Below, piece after piece: positions 9,203 to 15,751 of a stretch of 64,000 bases of DNA (its first letter is position 1; every line of letters begins with the position of its first letter). Below the pieces are notes generated by a model. It was not told where the DNA came from. It saw nothing but the letters and a program-made list of their open reading frames with translations, and did not search any database. Source of the stretch: Chryseobacterium sp. Tr-659 (GTDB lineage Bacteria > Bacteroidota > Bacteroidia > Flavobacteriales > Weeksellaceae); assembly GCF_011752975.1 (NCBI RefSeq), contig NZ_VWWP01000001.1, positions 248,001 to 312,000 of the forward strand, in the 5' to 3' direction. Made by a program: the position numbers and the translations under genes.

Positions 9203-9729
9203 GAAATATTATTTTTTTTACATTGGTGTTTCTTCTTTATTCTTGTAAAAAAGAAGTTAAAAATCCATATTTTACTTCTGATGAGATCTATAACAAAGTC
9301 TTGAAAAGTACTGATATTATTCATAAAGAAATATCAAAAACAGATGGATTATTTTATGTGTTAAACAGGTATGATACTTTGATTATTATTTCTAGTGAAT
9401 ATGAGAATGTAATTGATCCCACTTTTATGATTAAAAAAGAAGGAACTTTTTATACCGATTGTTGTAAAATAATAGTAACCAAGCCATTTCATCCAACTTA
9501 TCAAATCATCCAACAACCTAATAAATTAAAACAGAATGATGTTTCAAAATATCTTGACTTCTATGATGGGAATGACTATCAGAAAGGAGTAATGTACAAG
9601 ATAAAAGATTTGGATAATCTGGAATTAATTGCAAAAGGAGATTTAAGAAAATATTTTTATCCAATAAAAGAATATGAGCAGGTGCCACCGCCGCCGCCGA
9701 AAGAATATATGGGGAAACCATTTAAATAA
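9199..9729 (+). CDS. Small lipoprotein, candidate immunity partner of the JAB-tipped RHS protein
   Basis: 176 residues. The start ATG shares ATGA with the stop of the RHS gene, implying translational coupling. A short hydrophobic leader ends in lipobox LLYSC (Cys16), so the mature protein should be lipidated and face the periplasm or cell surface. The body is charged and carries no motif I recognise. The C terminus is proline-rich (VPPPPPKEYMG). The position directly after a variable toxin tip is that of an immunity gene in polymorphic toxin loci. A lipoprotein immunity would neutralise the toxin outside the cytoplasm (inference). It could instead be an accessory lipoprotein. Base composition looks more AT-rich than the RHS core upstream, as is common for exchangeable cassettes. 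Confidence 0.75.
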   Translation: MRNIIFFTLVFLLYSCKKEVKNPYFTSDEIYNKVLKSTDIIHKEISKTDGLFYVLNRYDTLIIISSEYENVIDPTFMIKKEGTFYTDCCKIIVTKPFHPTYQIIQQPNKLKQNDVSKYLDFYDGNDYQKGVMYKIKDLDNLELIAKGDLRKYFYPIKEYEQVPPPPPKEYMGKPFK

Positions 9730-9784
9730 TCACTAGTTTTTTAATTTGAGTTATCCTAAACTCAGCTGAAAAAGAGATGATATT

Positions 9785-9821
9785 AAGTCCGAAGGAACAA
9801 TTTGTTCCTTCGGACTTTTTT
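9785..9821 (+). terminator. Strong terminator of the RHS operon
   Basis: A perfect 15-bp stem (aagtccgaaggaaca at 9785-9799 and its complement at 9803-9817) with a 3-base loop is followed by a T run. It closes the four-gene T9SS/RHS operon. Confidence 0.9.
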
Positions 9822-10020
9822 GTAAATCTTATCCACAATTCTTTGCTTGAGTATGATTTTCAAGTAGGTTATAATTTCCTAAACAAATCTTTCTATTTAT
9901 TTAAAAGTTGATTTTTATTAATTTATTTAATATAAAACAAAATTTCGTTTGTTATTTTACTGGTATTCAGTTGGTTTTGAAAAATATTTTTATTATATTT
10001 CATTTCCAAACAATATTGAT

Positions 10021-10779
10021 ATGAAAAATAAATTACTTTTAGCTTTAATGCTCGGAACGGCTTTTTCTGCCAAAGCACAGTATTGTACAGTTAATATTAA
10101 CTGCTCAGATTCAGATGTCATTACAAATGTTACATTTGCAGGAATCAATAATAATTCAGGCTGCAGCCCCAATGGATACGGAAGTTATATTGCTGCTGCT
10201 CCGGCACAGGTAATAGCGGGGCAGGCAAGTCCAATTTCAGTAACAGTGGGAAACGGTTGGTATGAGAGGGTCTCTGTATGGATTGATTATAACAATAACC
10301 AGACTTTTGAAGCCAGTGAATTTCTAGGAGAAATAGGGAATGGCGGAGAAGGGGTAACAGTTTCCGGCTCCATTACTGTACCCGTTACCGTACCTACCGG
10401 AAGCTACAGAATGAGAGTACTTTGTTTCGCTGCCGGACAAGACGAAGCTGCCTCTGAAGATCCGTGCATAAACGATGCCGATCAGTATGGAGAATATGAA
10501 GACTATATGGTAAGTGTCACCAATAATAATCTTGCAGTTAACGAAAGCTCCAAAACTAAAAATGTCCTGAGTGTCTACCCGAACCCTGCTACCAATACAT
10601 TTGAAATTAAAACGTCAAATAAGCTTAAAAAGATTGTTCTTTTTGAAAGCGGAGGAAAACTGGTTAAAACGTTCAATACACCACAGGAAAAATATGATAT
10701 CTCAGATCTGGCTCCGGGAGTATATATTCTTAAAATTGAAGGAGATGATTCCCAGACTGTAAAAATTGTGAAAAAATAA
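10021..10779 (+). CDS. GEVED-domain T9SS type A-sorted secreted protein
   Basis: 252 residues from the ATG at 10021. That start is chosen over an in-frame upstream one because it begins a clean signal peptide (MKNKLLLALMLG ... SAKAQ). The mature part, about residues 20-165, is a beta-sandwich of the GEVED type: WYERVSVWIDYNNNQ, then FEASEFLGEIG, SYRMRVLCF and the diagnostic GEYEDYMVSV. This domain occurs in secreted Bacteroidota adhesins and proteases. From about residue 182 a T9SS type A tail appears (VYPNPATNTFEI, LAPGVYILKIEG, VKIVKK), so it should be exported and surface-anchored. There is no enzymatic domain, so an adhesive or structural surface role is likely. The gene is monocistronic, bounded by terminators on both sides. 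Confidence 0.85.
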   Translation: MKNKLLLALMLGTAFSAKAQYCTVNINCSDSDVITNVTFAGINNNSGCSPNGYGSYIAAAPAQVIAGQASPISVTVGNGWYERVSVWIDYNNNQTFEASEFLGEIGNGGEGVTVSGSITVPVTVPTGSYRMRVLCFAAGQDEAASEDPCINDADQYGEYEDYMVSVTNNNLAVNESSKTKNVLSVYPNPATNTFEIKTSNKLKKIVLFESGGKLVKTFNTPQEKYDISDLAPGVYILKIEGDDSQTVKIVKK

Positions 10780-10783
10780 TAAA

Positions 10784-10805
10784 ATTGAAAAACCGGTTTT
10801 TCAAT
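10784..10805. terminator. Palindromic terminator element
   Basis: This is a perfect 22-bp palindrome (attgaaaaacc followed by its complement) 5 bases after the GEVED gene. It lies between convergent genes with a second hairpin beside it. Confidence 0.6.
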
Positions 10806-10813
10806 TTAAAAAT

Positions 10814-10853
10814 AAAACTCCGGCAATTCATGAAAATGAATTGCCGGAGTTTT
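10814..10853. terminator. Bidirectional terminator hairpin
   Basis: Perfect 17-bp arms (10814-10830 and 10837-10853) with a 6-base loop carry an A run on the left and a T run on the right. It can therefore terminate both the GEVED gene (+) and the Ntn-hydrolase gene (-). Confidence 0.85.
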
Positions 10854-10871
10854 ATGTAATGTTTTTATTCT

Positions 10872-12275
10872 CTATAGCTGCAGAATTGAGTTGACATTAT
10901 TTCCGTTCCATATATAGATCAGATTGAAAGGATCTGCCAGATAATAAACATCATCTACAAGAAACTTATATTCATGCCTGCCTTTTGGAATTTCAACCTC
11001 TCCATACCAGTAGCCATCCTTCTTTTCAAGAGAGATCGGATTTTTTAACCATTCCGTAAAACTGCCGATGAGTTTCACATTCTGGGCACCTGTCCATGTA
11101 TTGATTTTAAAAATAACTTTTCCCGGACTCGTTACCGAATATAAATTAGCCAGATAATTATCAGGATCTCTTTTTAACACAGCATTCAGGTATCTGGAAG
11201 TTTGTACAGAATTTCCTTTGTATTGATAGGCAATGGCAAGCCAGCTATTGATCAGTATATTCCTATGATCTTTATTTTTAAGATTCTCAATAAATGCAAT
11301 GGCATCATCCTTTTTTTGAGCCCTTATAAGGTCCGTTCCGAAAAGAATAGCATCATTATTCCTGAAATTATAAATATCAGGTGAATTCTTTCGCAATGAA
11401 TTGTAAAGATTGATTGTTGAAGCAATGCCTTCACGCTGATAACAAGAATTCAAGACAGTTCTTATATTCGTTGGAAAATATTCAGTAAGATCCGAAGAAT
11501 GTTTCCCTTTACTTAATTCTTTAACTAAATTAATTTTGAAAGGAGTTGTATAATCACCTTTCATATAAAGAACCATTTCCTGTTTTTTAAGGTTAATGGA
11601 CATCGAATAATTAGTAAGTACATCACCAGGCGCTCTTTGTGCAGCTTCTTCCAGAATATGAGTAATATTTTTCTCATTGAAAGAAGAATATTGAGATAAC
11701 AGATTCATAGAAGTTTCCCTTCTCCAGCAGGCTTCCTGATGTCCGTTTGCAATACAGTAATTAGTAAGCGAAAAATTTTGGGTGGTTTTGGTAACCACAT
11801 AATTTCCATGGATGGTGGCATAATCTCCGGAAGAATCGGCAATAAAGAGCTGCGCTCCTGAAAGCTTTGTAAGATTGTATGGAGCAATAAACTGCAAGGC
11901 CTCCTTTACGGTTTTACATTTTTTCAAAATATCATTCACTACTTCCTCTTCTCTATTGAGTTTTGACGATACATTAATTACGGGGATATCATCAATTGCA
12001 GTATAATCCAGAAAAAGTCCATATTCATTCATCCCTCCTTGAGGATATTTCCACATAACGTCATTGTATCCTTCATGTTTTTCAGACCATAGCATGTAAC
12101 CCCATGATTTTTCTTCCCGGGGAATATACCAGAACCTGTATTTCATATCAGAACTTTCATCCTCATTATTACCAACCCATACATTTTTGCCATCATTGGC
12201 CAGGAAAATAGTACATGCATTGACAGGAATGATAGAATTTAGTATAAAAAATAAACTTATTATCCTTGTTTTCAT
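10872..12275 (-). CDS. Exported Ntn-hydrolase (choloylglycine hydrolase/AAT-like) fused to C-terminal CBM48-like domain
   Basis: 467 residues. A signal peptide (MKTRIISLFFILN ... PVNA) ends exactly before Cys21 of CTIFLANDGKNVWVGNNED. This pattern is typical of N-terminal-nucleophile linear amide hydrolases, in which the cysteine becomes the catalytic N terminus on processing. The hydrolase part covers roughly residues 21-250 (YPQGGMNEYGLFLDY, ATIHGNYVV, NYCIANGH). A helical TPR-like stretch follows at about 290-380. The last 80 or so residues (VKLIGSFTEWLKNPISL, YWYGEVEIPKGRHEYKFLVDD) look like an AMPK/CBM48 glycogen-binding fold. The substrate is unknown; a periplasmic or outer-membrane amidase or acylase is plausible. 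VNAC is a poor lipobox, favouring signal peptidase I. The domain combination is unusual. Confidence 0.75.
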   Translation of the reverse strand: MKTRIISLFFILNSIIPVNACTIFLANDGKNVWVGNNEDESSDMKYRFWYIPREEKSWGYMLWSEKHEGYNDVMWKYPQGGMNEYGLFLDYTAIDDIPVINVSSKLNREEEVVNDILKKCKTVKEALQFIAPYNLTKLSGAQLFIADSSGDYATIHGNYVVTKTTQNFSLTNYCIANGHQEACWRRETSMNLLSQYSSFNEKNITHILEEAAQRAPGDVLTNYSMSINLKKQEMVLYMKGDYTTPFKINLVKELSKGKHSSDLTEYFPTNIRTVLNSCYQREGIASTINLYNSLRKNSPDIYNFRNNDAILFGTDLIRAQKKDDAIAFIENLKNKDHRNILINSWLAIAYQYKGNSVQTSRYLNAVLKRDPDNYLANLYSVTSPGKVIFKINTWTGAQNVKLIGSFTEWLKNPISLEKKDGYWYGEVEIPKGRHEYKFLVDDVYYLADPFNLIYIWNGNNVNSILQL

Positions 12276-12430
12276 GGTGTTAAAGATAAGTTTTTTGAGA
12301 GAAGGCTGATTGTTTTCTTTTAATTTGTTAAAAATACAGCTTATGATAAGAAAGCAAAAGTTATTTGTTCATCTTTTCACTTAAAAATCTCAAGGATGAT
12401 ACGGGTTTGAATAATCATATAAAAAACAAA

Positions 12431-12456
12431 AACCATCCTTAAAAAAAGGATGGTTT
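12431..12456 (-). terminator. Terminator of tRNA-Gln
   Basis: On the minus strand the tRNA 3' end is followed by a hairpin with stem aaccatcctt (12431-12440) paired to 12447-12456. It runs into T-rich sequence toward lower coordinates. Confidence 0.75.
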
Positions 12457-12457
12457 G

Positions 12458-12528
12458 TAGACCCACAGGGATTCGAACCCCAGATGACTGAACCAAAATC
12501 AGTAGTGTTACCGCTACACCATGGGTCT
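12458..12528 (-). tRNA. trnQ: tRNA-Gln (UUG)
   Basis: The minus strand folds as a cloverleaf. The acceptor stem is AGACCCA paired to TGGGTCT (12522-12528 with 12459-12465), followed by U8. The anticodon stem is ACTGA/TCAGT with loop TTTTGGT, giving anticodon UUG. A standard T arm (GGGGTTCGAATCCC) is present. The discriminator is A and CCA is not encoded. The gene stands alone between the Ntn-hydrolase gene and menE. Confidence 0.97.
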
Positions 12529-12628
12529 CTGTTTGTTTTAGTGGTGCAAATTTACAGCTTTTTTCTTTACTTACAAGAACTTTTTAAATTTTTTTTTAAA
12601 TTTACTGTAGATTTTATTTACGGAAAAC

Positions 12629-13663
12629 ATGCTGATAGACTTCAATAATCTCAATATTAATCAATTATCCTTCCATACGGAATTTGAAAGAAAAATAGAA
12701 AATTTTCTCAAAGAATGGTTTTCTGAAAAAACAGGAGTCAATGTTCAGACTTCAGGTTCTACAGGAGTACCTAAAATTTTTGAGATCGAAAAAAATAAAA
12801 TGATCAATTCCGCAGTAATGACCTGCAATTTTTTGGGATTAAAAGAAGGTGATACCGCATTATTGTGTCTTCCCGTAGAATATATTTCAGGCAAAATGAT
12901 GATGGTGCGATCCATTAAAAGAAAACTGAAATTAATGATTACGGAACCTTCTTTAAAACCCGTTGAGAACTTAGACCGGGAAATAGATTTTTGTGCAATG
13001 ACCCCGCTTCAGGTAGAAAACTCACTAGACAAGCTTTATTTGATTAAAAATCTGATTATTGGCGGTGCAGCAGTTTCGGAAAGTTTGAAAAATAAGATTC
13101 TTAAGATGAATCTTAATGCCTCAAATCATATCTTTGAAACTTACGGAATGTCGGAAACGCTTTCCCATATTGCCCTCAAACAACTGATGCCCGAACCGGA
13201 AGATTTTTTTACGGTTTTTGAAAATGTAACTATTTCTCTGGACGAACGAGGCTGCCTGAAGATCTTTGCCCCTGATGTGAATGCTGAAACACTGCAAACG
13301 AATGATTTAGTTGAAATTAAAAATGATAAGCAATTTAGATTCCTGGGAAGAATAGATAATGTAATCAATTCCGGCGGAGCAAAAATTTTTCCTGAAGAAT
13401 TAGAAGCATTAGTCAAAAAAGAGATTCCGAACGAAGCTATATTTATAGGCCTTGAAGACGAACGTTTGGGACAAAAACTGATATTGGTTATAGAAGGAAA
13501 TGAATCAGAAGAACTCTTGAATAAAATATCGGAAATATCATTTGAAAAAAATTATCATAAACCGAAAGAAATTATTTTCATTCATGAAATTCCGAGAACA
13601 CCCAACGGAAAAGTAAACAGAATGGCACTGCATACGTTAATTAAAGAAAATTCCCAGACATAA
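12629..13663 (+). CDS. menE: o-Succinylbenzoate-CoA ligase-like AMP-binding enzyme
   Basis: 344 residues. An adenylate-forming enzyme shows the P-loop TSGSTGVPK (41-49), the ETYGMSET adenine-binding motif, the LGRIDNVINSGGAKIFPEE hinge and the C-terminal catalytic lysine K328 in TPNGKVNR. The protein is shorter than full acyl-CoA synthetases because the N-terminal subdomain is reduced, as is usual for flavobacterial MenE. The reaction activates o-succinylbenzoate to its CoA ester in menaquinone synthesis, in the cytosol. No other men genes are adjacent, so the substrate rests on family resemblance. A 28-base gap leads to arfB. Confidence 0.82.
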   Translation: MLIDFNNLNINQLSFHTEFERKIENFLKEWFSEKTGVNVQTSGSTGVPKIFEIEKNKMINSAVMTCNFLGLKEGDTALLCLPVEYISGKMMMVRSIKRKLKLMITEPSLKPVENLDREIDFCAMTPLQVENSLDKLYLIKNLIIGGAAVSESLKNKILKMNLNASNHIFETYGMSETLSHIALKQLMPEPEDFFTVFENVTISLDERGCLKIFAPDVNAETLQTNDLVEIKNDKQFRFLGRIDNVINSGGAKIFPEELEALVKKEIPNEAIFIGLEDERLGQKLILVIEGNESEELLNKISEISFEKNYHKPKEIIFIHEIPRTPNGKVNRMALHTLIKENSQT

Positions 13664-13691
13664 GCAGGATTTTGAATTTTAAAAATAAACA

Positions 13692-14084
13692 ATGAAAAAT
13701 TTTTCAAAAGAGCTCAGCTTTAAAACCTCCAGAAGCAGTGGTGCAGGCGGACAGAACGTCAATAAAGTGGAAACATCCGTTACCGTACTTTGGAAAGTGG
13801 ATGCTTCAGAATTTTTCAATGATGATGAAAAAATAATGATTCAGAATAAGTTGAAGAACAGAATCAATATAGATGGCTTTTTATTCCTTACCGTTTCTGA
13901 AAGCAGAACTCAGCTGATGAATAAGAATAAGGCCATTGAAAAAATAATGGAATTTGTAAATAAAGCTCTTATTGTTCCTAAAAAAAGAACGGCAACCAAG
14001 CCATCCAGAGCTCAGAAACAAAAAAGACTGGACAGTAAGAAAAAACTTTCCGACAAAAAAGAGAACAGACGTTTTAAATTTTAA
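13692..14084 (+). CDS. arfB: Alternative ribosome-rescue factor ArfB (peptidyl-tRNA hydrolase)
   Basis: 130 residues. The N-terminal release-factor-like domain has the catalytic loop SGAGGQNVNKVET with GGQ at 19-21. The C-terminal tail is long, basic and lysine/arginine-rich (KKRTATKPSRAQKQKRLDSKK), which in ArfB inserts into the empty mRNA channel of stalled ribosomes. The lack of a codon-recognition domain separates it from RF1/RF2. It acts in the cytosol, hydrolysing peptidyl-tRNA on non-stop complexes. It probably shares a transcript with menE upstream (28-base gap). Confidence 0.92.
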   Translation: MKNFSKELSFKTSRSSGAGGQNVNKVETSVTVLWKVDASEFFNDDEKIMIQNKLKNRINIDGFLFLTVSESRTQLMNKNKAIEKIMEFVNKALIVPKKRTATKPSRAQKQKRLDSKKKLSDKKENRRFKF

Positions 14085-14131
14085 GACTTTCTTTCGAAGA
14101 AAATCTTATTTTTGCCGGAAACTTTAAAACC

Positions 14132-14776
14132 ATGATAAAAAAACTAATGCTATTAGGAGCTATTTCGAGTTCTTTAATTTCTTTTGCTCAGGAGAAAGTA
14201 ACCATAATGCCTGCCGTAGGTTATTCCTGGAGAGTCGCCGAAACAGCTCCCGGTCTTTCAAGAGAAGAGAAAGAATACATCAAAGGATTAAAAAGCGGAG
14301 TTCATTTTGAAATTGCAGCTTATTACAATGTGAAAAATATCGGAATCGGAGCTAAATTTTCCAATTACAGTGCATCAAGCAGCGGTACATTAAGAGGGTA
14401 TGATATGAACGGACAGACTGTTTTCGTTCCCGTAAGTACAAAAGATAATATTACATTCTTCGGACCATCTGTGATGTTCTCTAATTATACGAACGCTACA
14501 AGACACAAGCTTGTTGCCGATGTAGCAATGGGAGTCATTTCTTACTCTACCAAAACAGGAGCTGTAAAAGGTACCGGTTCCAATTTTGGAATGGAAGTAG
14601 GGGTAGGGTATCAATATGCTGTGTCCAAGAATTTTATGATTGGTCCTAAATTTGGCGTAACAGCGGGAACTTTAACTAAAATGAAGATTAACGGTCAAAC
14701 ATTTGATCTGGGACAGGATCAGAAAGAAGGGCTTACAAGAGTTTCTTTAAGTGCAGCCGCTACATTCCGTTTTTAA
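14132..14776 (+). CDS. Outer-membrane beta-barrel protein
   Basis: 214 residues with a Sec signal peptide (MIKKLMLLGAISSSLISFAQ). Alternating hydrophobic and polar strands with glycine turns follow (FEIAAYYNVKNIGIGAKFSNYS, GMEVGVGYQYAVSKNFMIGPKFG). The end is an aromatic C-terminal strand, LSAAATFRF, the usual signature for BAM-mediated outer-membrane insertion. The specific function is unknown. A diverged copy of its last 13 codons and the promoter beyond it reappears 0.95 kb downstream (15687-15737). Confidence 0.8.
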   Translation: MIKKLMLLGAISSSLISFAQEKVTIMPAVGYSWRVAETAPGLSREEKEYIKGLKSGVHFEIAAYYNVKNIGIGAKFSNYSASSSGTLRGYDMNGQTVFVPVSTKDNITFFGPSVMFSNYTNATRHKLVADVAMGVISYSTKTGAVKGTGSNFGMEVGVGYQYAVSKNFMIGPKFGVTAGTLTKMKINGQTFDLGQDQKEGLTRVSLSAAATFRF

Positions 14777-14780
14777 GTAC

Positions 14781-14788
14781 TATCTTTG
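14781..14788 (+). promoter_or_regulatory. TAnnTTTG promoter element
   Basis: TATCTTTG lies just after the barrel gene and 280 bases before the Gre-like gene. It would give a long structured leader that contains the inverted repeat at 14810-14869. Confidence 0.5.
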
Positions 14789-14809
14789 TAAGAAGTAAAC
14801 ATCTCACAT

Positions 14810-14869
14810 AATGACAGCAACAATCTTTTTATCGGCAGAACGCAGACAATCAGGATTGTTGCTGTCATT
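14810..14869. repeat. Perfect 16-bp inverted repeat in leader region
   Basis: Arms 14810-14825 (aatgacagcaacaatc) and 14854-14869 are exact complements with a 28-base loop and no T run after them. A 37-codon frame starts inside the left arm. The element may be a leader RNA structure or a small mobile-repeat remnant. Confidence 0.7.
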
Positions 14870-14924
14870 ACTTTATCTGCATACAGATTCTTTTCTGAAA
14901 AGTTCTAAGGACTTTATCAATTAA
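14811..14924 (+). CDS. Possible 37-residue leader peptide or small protein
   Basis: An ATG at 14811, 22 bases after the TATCTTTG element, opens a 37-codon frame (MTATIFLSAERRQSG ... SKDFIN) ending at TAA 14922-14924. The coding sequence spans the whole 16-bp inverted repeat, so translation and hairpin folding would be mutually exclusive. I recognise no family. It may be chance; the evidence is only position, promoter and an intact frame. Confidence 0.25.
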   Translation: MTATIFLSAERRQSGLLLSLLYLHTDSFLKSSKDFIN

Positions 14925-15069
14925 GCCCTGTCAGGATCCAAGACAGGGAATTCATTCCGGATTTTTACATATTTCTTTTGCGGTTTTCCTATGGAAAGGG
15001 TTTTATATACCCGGATTCTACATTGGATCATCAGAGAAAACTGCATCTTAATTTTTTAAAATTTTAAAA

Positions 15070-15450
15070 ATGTCCGATTATATTATCGTAACCACAGGAA
15101 TTTATGATGCCATAAAAGATACAATCAGAAGAAAAAGAGTAAGCATCGAAGAAGAGAAAAGGCTTACCGGAGAACTTAGAAAAGCAAAACAGGTGCTGAG
15201 AAGAGATCTGCCTTCTGATATTGTAACCGTTGACAGAAAAGTGACTTTAAAGGATCATACAAGAGGATTTGAACATGAATATATTTTTGTGCCTTCTACC
15301 AAAGAAAAGCTTAAAAAGAACAAACATTCCATCCTTTCAGATATAGCTCTTGCAGTAGTAGGATACAAAGTAGGAGATATTATCAGTTGGCCTTTCAGAG
15401 ATGGAGAGAGAAAAATTGAGATCCTGAAAGTGGAAGCCTGGGAAGGATAA
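15070..15450 (+). CDS. GreA/GreB C-terminal-like (Rnk-type) transcription factor
   Basis: 126 residues. The N-terminal half is helical and basic (IRRKRVSIEEEKRLTGELRKAKQ). The C-terminal half carries the Gre/Rnk FKBP-like signature (SDIALAVVGYKVGDIISWPF, then KIEILKVEAWEG). It is shorter than GreA (about 158 residues), and its coiled coil is too short to be a full Gre finger, so Rnk-like binding of RNA polymerase is likelier than transcript cleavage. It acts in the cytosol. It has its own terminator and a long upstream leader. Confidence 0.8.
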   Translation: MSDYIIVTTGIYDAIKDTIRRKRVSIEEEKRLTGELRKAKQVLRRDLPSDIVTVDRKVTLKDHTRGFEHEYIFVPSTKEKLKKNKHSILSDIALAVVGYKVGDIISWPFRDGERKIEILKVEAWEG

Positions 15451-15474
15451 ATTTTCATGAATATTATTAAAGTA

Positions 15475-15509
15475 AAGCGTAGCTCAGTTTGGGCTGCGCT
15501 CTCTTTTTT
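15475..15509 (+). terminator. Terminator after the Gre-like gene
   Basis: AGCGTAGC pairs with GCTGCGCT with one wobble pair, followed by ctctttttt. Confidence 0.65.
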
Positions 15510-15683
15510 CATTGTTTTACGATATAAGTATTATTTATTGTTGCAAAACGCAAAGGCGTAAAGAGTTTCCATACATTGTTGATATTTTAAGGTACAAGAA
15601 GACCAAAGATCTTCAGCAATAACCTATATAAATTCTATGTTCCCTTCTCGCAAATTTAACAAATGATAAAAAACAACTCCTGT

Positions 15684-15722
15684 ATGAGACTTTCTCCAAG
15701 TGGGTGGGCTGCATTCCGTTTT
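15684..15722 (+). pseudogene. Vestigial 3' end of an outer-membrane barrel gene
   Basis: Read in frame, the DNA encodes MRLSPSGWAAFRF and a stop. It aligns base for base without gaps to the last codons of the barrel gene at 14738-14776 (RVSLSAAATFRF and stop). The match continues through the promoter element after it. Together 51 bases align with 39 identities by my count. It is a relic of a duplication, not a gene. Confidence 0.6.
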
Positions 15723-15729
15723 TAAATTT

Positions 15730-15737
15730 TATCTTTG
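15730..15737 (+). promoter_or_regulatory. TAnnTTTG promoter of DHS-like gene
   Basis: TATCTTTG lies 14 bases before the ATG at 15752. It sits inside the longer frame that begins at 15704, which supports 15752 as the true start. Confidence 0.65.
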
Positions 15738-15751
15738 CAAAAATTAAAAAA

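Larger units (their letters stand above)
15451..15751. other. Gap between Gre-like and DHS-like genes
   Basis: Contains a terminator (15475-15509), a degenerate intergenic repeat (around 15545, gcaaaacgcaaaggcg), a vestige of a barrel-protein 3' end (15684-15722) and the promoter of the next gene (15730-15737). Confidence 0.6.

Noticed and set aside
9829..9837. Perfect DnaA box TTATCCACA after the RHS operon
   Set aside because: A single isolated site just after a terminator; without other boxes it is not evidence of an origin.
14926..14948. ccctgtc/gacaggg stem considered as a terminator
   Set aside because: No T run follows; kept only as part of the structured leader.
15704..15751. Upstream start of the DHS-like gene adding 16 residues
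   Set aside because: A TATCTTTG promoter lies inside it and the extra residues are not family-like; the segment is the relic of a barrel-gene end.
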